DNA from: Bacteroidia bacterium
Lineage (GTDB): Bacteria; Bacteroidota; Bacteroidia; NS11-12g; UBA955
NCBI GenBank assembly: GCA_023258655.1
Contig: JALQWO010000060.1
Location: 1 to 8,827 of the forward strand
Reading direction: 5' to 3'
DNA: 8,827 nt
Both the position numbers and the translations under genes were made by a program. Below are positions 1 through 7,230 of the stretch, piece by piece; within the stretch, counting starts at the first letter, position 1; each line of letters starts with the position of its first letter. The notes below the pieces were generated by a model that saw nothing but the letters and a program-made list of their open reading frames with translations, did not search any database and was not told where the DNA came from.

Positions 1-51
1 CGAAAGCGTGAGAAATTGGATCGGTTAGACCATTTGGGTAATGCAAAATAG
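1..51 (+). CDS. 3' end of an unidentified upstream gene (partial)
   Basis: Reading from base 1, this frame is open for 16 codons and stops at TAG 49-51. It gives the highly charged tail RKREKLDRLDHLGNAK. The other two forward frames close within 27 bases, so this is the only plausible coding frame at the left edge. The stop lies 50 bases before dabA, which fits an upstream member of the same operon. The fragment is too short to identify. A second transporter subunit or a regulator is possible, but that is only a guess. Confidence 0.4.
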   Translation, partial: RKREKLDRLDHLGNAK

Positions 52-101
52 GATTCCAATCATGGTTAGCCTTATTTCAGAAAACGTGAATTGTTGATGT
101 C

Positions 102-2585
102 ATGAATTTCAAGAATGAACTGGATCATGTATTGCATGATCTCAAACATTATTTGCCCGCACAAGCGCCGCTGAAAGACTTTATTCATCACAACACTTTG
201 CATGGATTTCAATCTGATTCATTCTTTCACGCGTTGCAAAAAGCCAGTACATTGTTTGGGTATAAAACCCTGATGTCACTGCGGGAATATCGCGAGAGGT
301 ATCAATCGGGTAAAATCGATGAGAACATGGTGAATGCCGTGATTCGAAACCATAAATCTGCCGAGGAGTTCGATGTTTGGAAAAGTCGAATGATTTCGGA
401 GGATATCGATCAAATTGTAGAGGAACGCGTGGGAAAGCTGCGACGTGAGTGGGTTCGCCATGCCGGGGTTGATTTGGATTCATTGGTGCACCCCATGTTG
501 TTTCGCATCATATGTAGCTTCCTTGACCAAGGCGTTTCCATGTGGCGATTCCCTGAAAAAAACCTCTCATTCATGGAGGCGATGAAAACCATGGAGTCTG
601 AAAGTCTGTCGAGTTTCTTCACTACCAAAGTTGTTCGTGAAAAGTTCCTACGTGGCGATTATTCCATGGAGTCATTGCTCTATAGGTTGGTGGGTGATGA
701 GCACTTGTATGCACAGTATTTGTTTGATCAGCAATTTGCCCATCAGGGATGGTCGGGCATTGTGATGAGCATCGAGGCGCAGCCAGAGTCTTTGTTGGAT
801 GGCAGAAAAATAACACTTCAAGAATTTATTGAACTGGAGTTGTTGTTGGAGTTGGATGTGATGATCATGAAGAAAGGGGAGCACTTTATGCCTCTTAGCA
901 CCAATTTGTTGCCCGATTTTACACCCCTTTTCGACCCCATTCAAACGAGCCTTATTCACGAAGTCTTGGCCTTGTGGCAAATGGCTTTCGAAGAAACCTA
1001 TTATGGAGAAGTCCTATTGGGATTGTCGGAAAATGCGAAGAAAATGCAACCCGTGGCTCAAAAGAGTTTTCAAGCCGTTTTTTGCATCGATGATCGCGAA
1101 TGCAGTATTCGTAGGCATCTAGAACTTTTGGATTCGTCCTGTGAAACATTCGGCACCCCAGGTTTTTTTGGCGTCGCCTTTTATTATCAACCGGAAGGCG
1201 GAAAATTCAAAACGAAATTATGTCCCGCACCTGTGACCCCAAACCACTTAATCAAAGCCGTGGGGTCAGCAGGAAAGCGGAAAACAGACGCCCATTTCCA
1301 TCCGCTCACACATGCCCTTGTTCCCGGATTTTTAATTACACAATCGTTGGGTTTTTGGTCGGCCTTGAAGTTGTTTGTTCAAATTTTCAAACCCTCCATG
1401 AGCCCGGCGACGTCCACCTCATTACAACACATGCACAAAGAGAGTGTGTTGAGCGTTGAACACAAAGGTGAATTTGTGGATGGACTCCAAGTGGGATACA
1501 CCAAAGTGGAAATGGCAGACAGGGTAGAAGCCTTGTTAAAGAGTATCGGCTTGGTGAAGGATTTTGCACCCTTGGTATACATGGTTTCCCATGGCAGTAG
1601 CAGTGTAAATAATCCCCATTTTTCAGCGTACGACTGTGGAGCCTGCTCAGGACGTCCGGGTTCAGTGAATGCGCGTGTGATTTGTGAAATGGCCAATGAT
1701 GAGACAGTGCGAGGCTTGCTCAGAGAGAGAGGGATTGCTATTCCAACAGATGTAAAATTTGTGGGTGCATTACACGACACATCGAGGGATGAGATCGTTT
1801 TTTACGATGAAAAGACGTTCACCGAAGCCCAAAAATCACAGCATGAAAATGTGGAGGCGATTTTTGCCACCGCACTCAAGAACAACGCATTTGAGCGCGC
1901 AAGACGGTTTGTGTTGCTAGATCAAAAACTTTCCAAAGAGAAAATTCATGATGAGGTTACAAAGAGAAGCGTTTCTTTGTTTGAGCCCCGTCCGGAATTA
2001 AATCACGCCACCAATTCACTCTGTATCGTGGGCTCCAGGGCATTGACCAAAGGGTTGTTCTTGGATCGACGTGCCTTTCTGAATTCCTATGATCCGTCAA
2101 TTGATGAAAATGGAGATCTATTGTTTGGGATATTGAAAGCTGCCGCACCCGTTTGTGGAGGAATCAATTTGGAGTATTTCTTTTCCCGGGTAGACAACCA
2201 AAAATTGGGCGCAGGTTCCAAATTGCCCCACAATGTGATGGGACTGGTAGGCGTTGCCAATGGAATTGATGGGGATTTGCGTCCGGGATTACCCAGCCAA
2301 ATGATTGAAGTACACGATCCTGTGCGATTAATGATTGTTGTTGAACAAACCCCCGAGAAAATTCTATCGGTGATCCAACGCGCTTCAGAAACCTATGAGT
2401 GGTTCATCAACCAATGGATTCATTTGGTTTCAGTGCATCCAATCACCAAAGAAATCACGAGATTTTCAGGGGGTGCCTTTGTAAAACAAGAAATCGAAAA
2501 TGTACCATTGGCGCACGTTCGCAACATTGAAAGGGTCGTTGCAGAATCTACCGAAAACTTGCCAGTAATGATGATCGACCTATGA
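102..2585 (+). CDS. dabA: DabA, zinc-containing subunit of the DAB inorganic-carbon pump (DUF2309/UPF0753)
   Basis: The 827-residue product has the length and sequence character of the DabA family (Pfam PF10070, formerly DUF2309). Family knowledge: DabA carries a beta-carbonic-anhydrase-like zinc site and, with the membrane subunit DabB, hydrates CO2 to bicarbonate in one direction using the cation gradient, on the cytoplasmic side of the inner membrane. The ligands known from Halothiobacillus DabA2 (Cys, Asp, His, Cys) are all visible. C328 and D330 lie in FCIDDRECSIR. H497 lies in MVSHGSSSVNNPH and C512 in YDCGACSG, with the same 15-residue His-Cys spacing. There is no signal peptide. A hydrophobic patch near residues 408-428 may contact the membrane or DabB. 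The ATG at 102 is the first start after an in-frame stop region and has no Shine-Dalgarno sequence. The stop overlaps the dabB start (ATGA), implying translational coupling. I see no convincing promoter in 52-101, so transcription may begin upstream of the window. Confidence 0.93.
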   Translation: MNFKNELDHVLHDLKHYLPAQAPLKDFIHHNTLHGFQSDSFFHALQKASTLFGYKTLMSLREYRERYQSGKIDENMVNAVIRNHKSAEEFDVWKSRMISEDIDQIVEERVGKLRREWVRHAGVDLDSLVHPMLFRIICSFLDQGVSMWRFPEKNLSFMEAMKTMESESLSSFFTTKVVREKFLRGDYSMESLLYRLVGDEHLYAQYLFDQQFAHQGWSGIVMSIEAQPESLLDGRKITLQEFIELELLLELDVMIMKKGEHFMPLSTNLLPDFTPLFDPIQTSLIHEVLALWQMAFEETYYGEVLLGLSENAKKMQPVAQKSFQAVFCIDDRECSIRRHLELLDSSCETFGTPGFFGVAFYYQPEGGKFKTKLCPAPVTPNHLIKAVGSAGKRKTDAHFHPLTHALVPGFLITQSLGFWSALKLFVQIFKPSMSPATSTSLQHMHKESVLSVEHKGEFVDGLQVGYTKVEMADRVEALLKSIGLVKDFAPLVYMVSHGSSSVNNPHFSAYDCGACSGRPGSVNARVICEMANDETVRGLLRERGIAIPTDVKFVGALHDTSRDEIVFYDEKTFTEAQKSQHENVEAIFATALKNNAFERARRFVLLDQKLSKEKIHDEVTKRSVSLFEPRPELNHATNSLCIVGSRALTKGLFLDRRAFLNSYDPSIDENGDLLFGILKAAAPVCGGINLEYFFSRVDNQKLGAGSKLPHNVMGLVGVANGIDGDLRPGLPSQMIEVHDPVRLMIVVEQTPEKILSVIQRASETYEWFINQWIHLVSVHPITKEITRFSGGAFVKQEIENVPLAHVRNIERVVAESTENLPVMMIDL

Positions 2586-4453
2586 TGACGCCATTTTTGC
2601 ACCTGATATTACTGCTGCCGTTGATTGGTTTTGTGGTAAGTTTGCTGATACCTGAGAGCAAAGAAAATCTCATGTCGAGATGGACCTTTGGCATGGTGGG
2701 ACTCAATTTTTGCCTTCTTTTTGCCTTTGTTGTTTTATGGATGTTTCATGGAGCAGAGGCAACAAACTTCAAAGATTGGTCTTTGTTTCAGTCCCAGGAT
2801 TACAATTTTTATATCGATTTTTACTTCGATAAAATAACAGCCATCTATGGGTTGATTGGGGGTTTCCTTACCTTTTTGATCACCCTATATTCTCGTTATT
2901 ATCTGCACAGAGAAAAGGGTTATAAGAGATTCTTTAATACGCTTTGGTTTTTCAATTTGGGTTACAATTGGGCGGTTTTTTCGGGAAATCTGGAGACTTT
3001 ATTTGTAGGCTGGGAGATTTTGGGTATATCGTCGTTCCTCCTGATTTCATTTTATCGTGAGCGATATCTGCCGGTAAAAAATGCCGTTCGCGTTTTTTCA
3101 ATTTATCGTATCGGTGATGTGGGTTTGATTTTGGCGATGTGGTTGATGCATCATTTTTGGCACGAGAACATTACGTTCTCTACGTTGGTTGATCATGCAC
3201 AAGTCAATGCACATTTACATAAGCACACGATCATCGGTGCTGCTATTGGGTTTTTGATCCTATTGTCGGCCTATGCAAAATCAGCCCAAATTCCTTTCTC
3301 GTCTTGGCTTCCAAGGGCGATGGAAGGCCCAACACCTTCTTCGGCCATTTTTTATGGGTCCCTGAGTGTGCATTTGGGTGTTTTTCTGATGTTGAGGATG
3401 TATCCATTCTTGGAATCACAAGTGAGCGTAAGAGTCGCAATGGTAATATTGGGGTTGATCACGTCTTTCATTACCACCAACATTGCCAGGGTTCAATCAT
3501 CGGTAAAAAGCCAAATTGCTTATGCTTCTATTGCCCAGATAGGATTGATTTTTGTTGAAATCGGAATGGGATGGTTGGATTTGGCCTTGTTCCATTTTTG
3601 TGGCAATGCCTTCCTGCGAACCTATCAATTGTTGGTTTCTCCGTCCGTGGTTAGTTACATGATTCGCGAACAGTTTTATGACTTCAAATCAATGCCTCAT
3701 TCCAGAATTTCTTGGTTGCCCAAGAAATGGATGAATTCACTGTATATATTGAGTTTGAAAGAATTCAATTTGGAAAAGTTGAACTTTTATCTGTTTTGGT
3801 CACCACTGAAACGATTGGGAAGGAATTTCGGATTTTTAAGGCAGACACATTTTCTTTTTGTCTTTCTGCCATTGTTCTTGGCAGGGGTAGGCCTTCAGTT
3901 TTATCTGGATCACCTAAAACACCAAAGTAGTACGATGTTATCGGTGTTTTTTGCTTTCATTGGTTTGGTCATGGTGCTAAGGTCTTTCGCGGAAAAAAAG
4001 AATGTGACAATGGCTTGGTGGCTCATCGCATTGAATCACGCATTTATCGCATTAGCGGTGTCTTTCAATGAACATTTCACTTACTCACATGTGATTTTGT
4101 ATTTGTCCGGTGTAGGAGTTGCTGTGTTGTGTGGACATTTTGTCCTCAAATCGCTGAAGAAAAAAGAAGGTCGGTTGAGCTTACACCATTTTCAAGGACA
4201 TGTTTACGAATACAAAGGACTCGCCTTAGCCTTCTTGCTTTGTGGATTGGGTATCAGCGGATTTCCAATTACTACATCCTTTATTGGTGAAGATTTGATT
4301 TTTAGTCACATCCATGAAAATCAATGGATTTTGGCCACCTTGATCGCATTGAGTTTCATCGTGGATGGTTTGGCAATGGTGAGAATATACTCACGTATTT
4401 TCCTTGGACCCCATGCCAAGACCTATCACGAAATAGCCTATCGATCTTCATAA
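2582..4453 (+). CDS. dabB: DabB, NuoL/MrpA-like proton-conducting membrane subunit of the DAB complex
   Basis: The 623-residue protein is very hydrophobic, with many membrane spans; the first are near residues 3-23, 36-57 and 85-107. It belongs to the proton-translocating NADH dehydrogenase/Mrp antiporter family (Proton_antipo_M). Conserved channel features are E145 in LFVGWEILG (NuoL Glu144) and K233 in YAKSAQIPFSSWLPRAMEGPTP (NuoL Lys229). Several other channel positions differ from NuoL. Y258 replaces the His after PTPSSA. The NuoL pattern H-x3-H-x3-K is H338-N342-R346 here. E570 stands where NuoL has Lys399, as also occurs in NuoM. There is an unusual partly polar stretch around residues 360-430. 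Its position overlapping dabA by four bases and the absence of other complex I genes make it the DabB partner that couples ion entry to CO2 hydration, rather than a respiratory subunit. The second ATG at 2585 is an alternative start. No Shine-Dalgarno sequence precedes either start. Confidence 0.88.
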   Translation: MMTPFLHLILLLPLIGFVVSLLIPESKENLMSRWTFGMVGLNFCLLFAFVVLWMFHGAEATNFKDWSLFQSQDYNFYIDFYFDKITAIYGLIGGFLTFLITLYSRYYLHREKGYKRFFNTLWFFNLGYNWAVFSGNLETLFVGWEILGISSFLLISFYRERYLPVKNAVRVFSIYRIGDVGLILAMWLMHHFWHENITFSTLVDHAQVNAHLHKHTIIGAAIGFLILLSAYAKSAQIPFSSWLPRAMEGPTPSSAIFYGSLSVHLGVFLMLRMYPFLESQVSVRVAMVILGLITSFITTNIARVQSSVKSQIAYASIAQIGLIFVEIGMGWLDLALFHFCGNAFLRTYQLLVSPSVVSYMIREQFYDFKSMPHSRISWLPKKWMNSLYILSLKEFNLEKLNFYLFWSPLKRLGRNFGFLRQTHFLFVFLPLFLAGVGLQFYLDHLKHQSSTMLSVFFAFIGLVMVLRSFAEKKNVTMAWWLIALNHAFIALAVSFNEHFTYSHVILYLSGVGVAVLCGHFVLKSLKKKEGRLSLHHFQGHVYEYKGLALAFLLCGLGISGFPITTSFIGEDLIFSHIHENQWILATLIALSFIVDGLAMVRIYSRIFLGPHAKTYHEIAYRSS

Positions 4454-4454
4454 T

Positions 4455-4778
4455 ATGTTTTTCAGCAATTCATGGTTAAAGGCTACCCATGAATTGAAGA
4501 AAATTGGTTTAATGATTGTTGCTTTGCTGTCTGTACATCTGTTCGGACAGCAGAGCTACTTCAATGTGCCCTTTTCAGATAAAACGGATGAAGGTACATG
4601 GTTTATTCAACAACAATCCAATTTTTCTTCACGGCTAGCAGTAGGCCATCTCGATGTCCACTTTAGACTCGCTCAAAAGATCAGTCGCAGTTGGATTCTG
4701 AGTTGTGGTATTCAAATGCCTAATCCCAATCCACTGCATCCCAATGGAATTGTGATCGAGCTAACCCGAGCGCTGTGA
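4455..4778 (+). CDS. Small exported protein of unknown function, last gene of the dab operon
   Basis: I do not recognise this 107-residue protein with certainty. The N-terminus looks like a signal peptide: Lys residues at 15-16, a hydrophobic core over about 18-30 (GLMIVALLSVHLF), and likely cleavage after G31 before QQSYF. There is no lipobox cysteine. The mature part, about 76 residues, has alternating polar and hydrophobic stretches (TWFIQQQSNF, VHFRLAQKI, WILSCGIQM). It ends in GIVIELTRAL, resembling a terminal beta strand. This suggests a fragment or shortened form of an outer-membrane beta-barrel protein, which is inference only. It starts one base after the dabB stop, so it is cotranscribed and probably translationally coupled with dabB. 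Only 20 bases separate it from the prfB start, so the missing part of a barrel cannot lie downstream in another frame. The start at 4455 is chosen because of the tight spacing. Confidence 0.6.
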   Translation: MFFSNSWLKATHELKKIGLMIVALLSVHLFGQQSYFNVPFSDKTDEGTWFIQQQSNFSSRLAVGHLDVHFRLAQKISRSWILSCGIQMPNPNPLHPNGIVIELTRAL

Positions 4779-4785
4779 TTTGTCC

Positions 4786-4793
4786 TATCTTTG
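4786..4793 (+). promoter_or_regulatory. Bacteroidota-type -7 promoter box upstream of prfB
   Basis: The sequence TATCTTTG matches the Bacteroidota -7 consensus TAnnTTTG exactly. It lies 5 bases before the GTG start of prfB, placing the expected transcript start at about 4797-4801, essentially on the start codon. No TTG/TTTG -33 element sits at the usual spacing of about 19 bases (the region 4760-4770 reads GCTAACCCGA), so the match is partial. It falls just after the end of the preceding ORF, outside confirmed coding sequence. Confidence 0.55.
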
Positions 4794-4798
4794 CCCCT

Positions 4799-5897
4799 GT
4801 GAATACAGAGCAATTTAAAGATTTAAGAGGCCGTGTAGAGGCTTTGAGGAGGTATCTTTGACGTCGATAGGAAATTAGCGGAAATCGCAGACGAAGAGGA
4901 GCAAACCTTGGATCCCAAATTTTGGGATGATCCCAAAAAAGCGGAATTGCACTTGAAAAAAATCAAGGACAAGAAAATTTGGACCGACGCATTCGGTGCG
5001 ATTGAAACTACCCAAGGCGATTTAGAGGTGCTGGTTGAGTTTCAAGAAGTGGGCGAAGCCACTGCCGATGAGGTTCATGCCCAATATTTGGACTTGATGC
5101 AAATGGTGGAGGATTTGGAATTCAAAAACATGCTCCAAAGTGAAGAGGATCATTTGGGTTGTGTTCTGGAAATCAATGCCGGAGCCGGTGGCACAGAGAG
5201 CTGTGATTGGGCACAAATGCTCATGAGAATGTATGTGATGTGGGCCGAAAAGAATGGCTTCAATATCACGGAGTTGGATAGACAAGACGGTGATGTGGCA
5301 GGAGTGAAGAGTGTGTCTTTGGAGATCAAAGGTGATTTCGCTTTTGGGTATCTAAAAGGAGAAAATGGCGTTCATCGCATGGTGAGAATTTCTCCATTCG
5401 ATTCCAATGCGCGACGTCACACATCGTTCGTGAGCGTCTATGTTTATCCATTGGTGGATGATACCATCGAAATTGAAATTAAACCGCAAGATGTAGAATT
5501 GCATACGAGCCGTTCGGGTGGTGCCGGTGGTCAGAACGTAAACAAGGTAGAAACCAAGGTTCAGTTGACGCACATCCCAACGGGCATCGTGGTGGTTTGT
5601 CAGGTCGATCGAAGTCAGCTAGGAAACCGAGAAAGGGCGATGCAAATGTTGAAATCTCGACTCTATGAGTTGGAGTTGGCGAAACGAAATGCAGCGCGTG
5701 CCGAAATCGAAGATGGCAAAATGAAAATCGAGTGGGGCTCTCAAATTCGCAACTATGTGTTCCATCCTTATAAATTGGTGAAAGATGTAAGAACCGGTGA
5801 AGAAACCAGCAACGTGGGCAATGTCATGGATGGCGATATTTGGCCTTTCATCAAGAGTTATTTGCTCGCCGCCAGTGGGGGAGAGCTCAAGAAATAA
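4799..5897 (+). CDS. prfB: Peptide chain release factor 2 (RF2), made by programmed +1 frameshift
   Basis: RF2 reads UGA and UAA stop codons on the ribosome and releases the finished chain. The gene is in two frames. Codons 1-20 (GTG 4799 to CTT 4856-4858, [20 protein letters not shown]) are followed by in-frame TGA at 4859-4861. A +1 shift on CTT continues with GAC at 4860-4862 and 344 more codons to TAA 5895-5897. The product is 365 residues, the same length as E. coli RF2. The stop-recognition tripeptide SPF is at 198-200. The catalytic GGQ is at 243-245; its Gln is normally methylated by PrmC. Ser239 occupies the position of E. coli residue 246, an Ala or Ser in most bacteria. The N-terminal helix [14 protein letters not shown] is typical of RF2, supporting the GTG start; an in-frame GTG at 4775 is less likely. 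Calling only the downstream frame from TTG 4908 would lose 36 residues. It ends 7 bases from the convergent photolyase gene. Confidence 0.95.
4847..4862 (+). promoter_or_regulatory. RF2 programmed frameshift (recoding) site
   Basis: AGGAGG (4847-4852), TAT, CTT (4856-4858), TGA (4859-4861), C (4862). This is the autoregulatory recoding site of prfB. The internal Shine-Dalgarno-like element sits three bases before the slippery CTT, and the weak TGA-C stop context favours slippage of the CTT-decoding tRNA to TTT. When RF2 is scarce the ribosome shifts +1 and makes RF2; when it is abundant, termination occurs at codon 21. Element spacing matches the E. coli site, which has AGGGGG in place of AGGAGG. 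Confidence 0.95.
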
Positions 5898-5904
5898 TCC
5901 TACG

Positions 5905-7230
5905 TCAAAGATTTTTTAACGCCGCGTCGTACGTTTCTAAGCAACGTTTTCTCGCGAAAGCATGATCCACCATGGGCGATGGGTACTTGGCTGTTCCGTA
6001 TTCAGGTACCCACTGTTTGATATACGTGAGTTGCTTGTCAAACTTTTCGGTTTGCAAAGCGGGATTGAACACCCTGAAATAGGGCGCTGCATCCACGCCG
6101 GAGCCTGCAGCCCATTGCCAACCACCGTTGTTGCTCGCCAACTCAAAATCGAGGAGTTTCTCTGCAAAATAAGCCTCACCCCAGCGCCAGTCGATGAGCA
6201 AGTGCTTTGTCAAAAAACTGGCAACAATCATCCTCACCCGGTTGTGCATGAACCCGGTTCGATTTAATTCCCGCATGCCTGCGTCTACAATGGGATAGCC
6301 TGTTTGTCCAGATTTCCATTTTTCAAATTCTTCGGCGTTGTTTCGCCATGCGATGCGATCGTATTGCGCTTTGAATGCTCCGCCCACCACATGGGGGTAA
6401 TGCCACAAAATTTGCAGGTAAAAATCTCTCCATATTAACTCGTTGACGAATGTTTCATTCAATGAAATGGCTTTGGATAATTTTTCGCGAATGCTGATTG
6501 TCCCAAAACGAAAGTGCAATCCCAAACGGCTCGTTCCTTGAATGGAAGGAAAGTTTCTGCGTTTGTCATAATCTTTGATCAACGACTGTGAAACCGTTTT
6601 TTCGGGGTAAGAAAATGCAAAGGATTCAAAGCCCATTTCTTCGAGAGAAGGAAAGGGTAAGGGAGCCTCGGCGGCAACCTTTCTCAAATGGTTTACCACC
6701 CCTTCAGATGGATAGTGCGTGATGGGGTTTTGCTGCAAATGGGCCTTCCATTTCCGACTGTAGGGTGTGAATACGGTGTAAGGTTTTCCGTCGTCCTTGG
6801 TGACCTCGGATTTTTCGAAGATGCAATGGTCTTTGAATGAGTAAAATTGCATGCCCAAGCCAACACAAATGTCTGATACCCGCTGATCCCTCCCGATGGC
6901 ACCGGGCTCGTAATCGGTGTTGCAAACAACCGCGATACCGGGATTTTCCATGAGATGTGATTTCCAACATGCTGTCGGCTCTCCGTGCCAAACCAACAAA
7001 TCCCCACCCGCGTCTTGCAATTGTTGTTTCAACGCTGCTACTTCTCGATGTATAAATTGTACCCTTGCATCACGCTTGTTCTCCAATCTATCCAAAATTT
7101 GGGTGTCAAACACAAAGACACACTGAACATGGGCATCTTGTTCTTGTGCTAATGTGAGTGCTTGGTATAAACCGTGGTTATCGTGCAATCGCAAATCGCG
7201 CCGAAACCAAAAATAAATTGTTTTTTGCAT
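5905..7230 (-). CDS. phr: Class I deoxyribodipyrimidine photolyase (CPD photolyase, cryptochrome/photolyase family)
   Basis: The 441-residue flavoprotein is predicted to split cyclobutane pyrimidine dimers with blue/near-UV light in the cytoplasm. Residues 1 to about 130 form the N-terminal antenna-binding Rossmann domain, opening with IYFWFRRDLRLHDNHGL. The FAD-binding helical domain covers about 200-430. Aligning by motif with E. coli PhrB gives the electron-transfer Trp triad W371-W348-W295 (E. coli 382-359-306), the FAD N5-facing Asn N367 (E. coli N378) in NNGGWQW, and the lesion-contacting Trp W267 (E. coli W277) in ELIWRDFY. The DAAPYFRVFNP block is intact. These fit a bacterial class I CPD enzyme better than a signalling cryptochrome. 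The antenna pigment cannot be told from sequence. The ATG overlaps the stop of the upstream epimerase gene (TAATG), so the two are one operon with coupled translation. The gene converges on prfB with a 7-base gap and no visible terminator. Confidence 0.94.
   Translation of the reverse strand: MQKTIYFWFRRDLRLHDNHGLYQALTLAQEQDAHVQCVFVFDTQILDRLENKRDARVQFIHREVAALKQQLQDAGGDLLVWHGEPTACWKSHLMENPGIAVVCNTDYEPGAIGRDQRVSDICVGLGMQFYSFKDHCIFEKSEVTKDDGKPYTVFTPYSRKWKAHLQQNPITHYPSEGVVNHLRKVAAEAPLPFPSLEEMGFESFAFSYPEKTVSQSLIKDYDKRRNFPSIQGTSRLGLHFRFGTISIREKLSKAISLNETFVNELIWRDFYLQILWHYPHVVGGAFKAQYDRIAWRNNAEEFEKWKSGQTGYPIVDAGMRELNRTGFMHNRVRMIVASFLTKHLLIDWRWGEAYFAEKLLDFELASNNGGWQWAAGSGVDAAPYFRVFNPALQTEKFDKQLTYIKQWVPEYGTAKYPSPMVDHAFARKRCLETYDAALKNL

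Noticed and set aside
1379..1780. 133-codon open frame on the minus strand inside dabA
   Set aside because: It lies fully within dabA, which has strong family motifs on the other strand (including the zinc-ligand His and Cys); the antisense product is Ser/Thr/Pro-rich with no recognisable domain.
2582..4453. A respiratory complex I nuoL gene
   Set aside because: No other nuo genes are present, several NuoL channel residues are changed, and the gene overlaps dabA, so DabB is the better call.
4908..5897. RF2 starting at TTG 4908
   Set aside because: It would lack the conserved N-terminal helix; the in-frame extension back through the recoding site to GTG 4799 restores a normal 365-residue RF2.
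5901..5935. Possible terminator between prfB and phr (run of T at 5912-5917 beside GC-rich bases)
   Set aside because: The best stems are only 3-4 base pairs, and the sequence encodes the last residues of the photolyase; it is not a convincing intrinsic terminator in either direction.
6693..7007. Overlapping open frames on the minus strand inside phr (also 5937-6179)
   Set aside because: They are in other frames of a well-supported photolyase gene and show no domain or start signal of their own.
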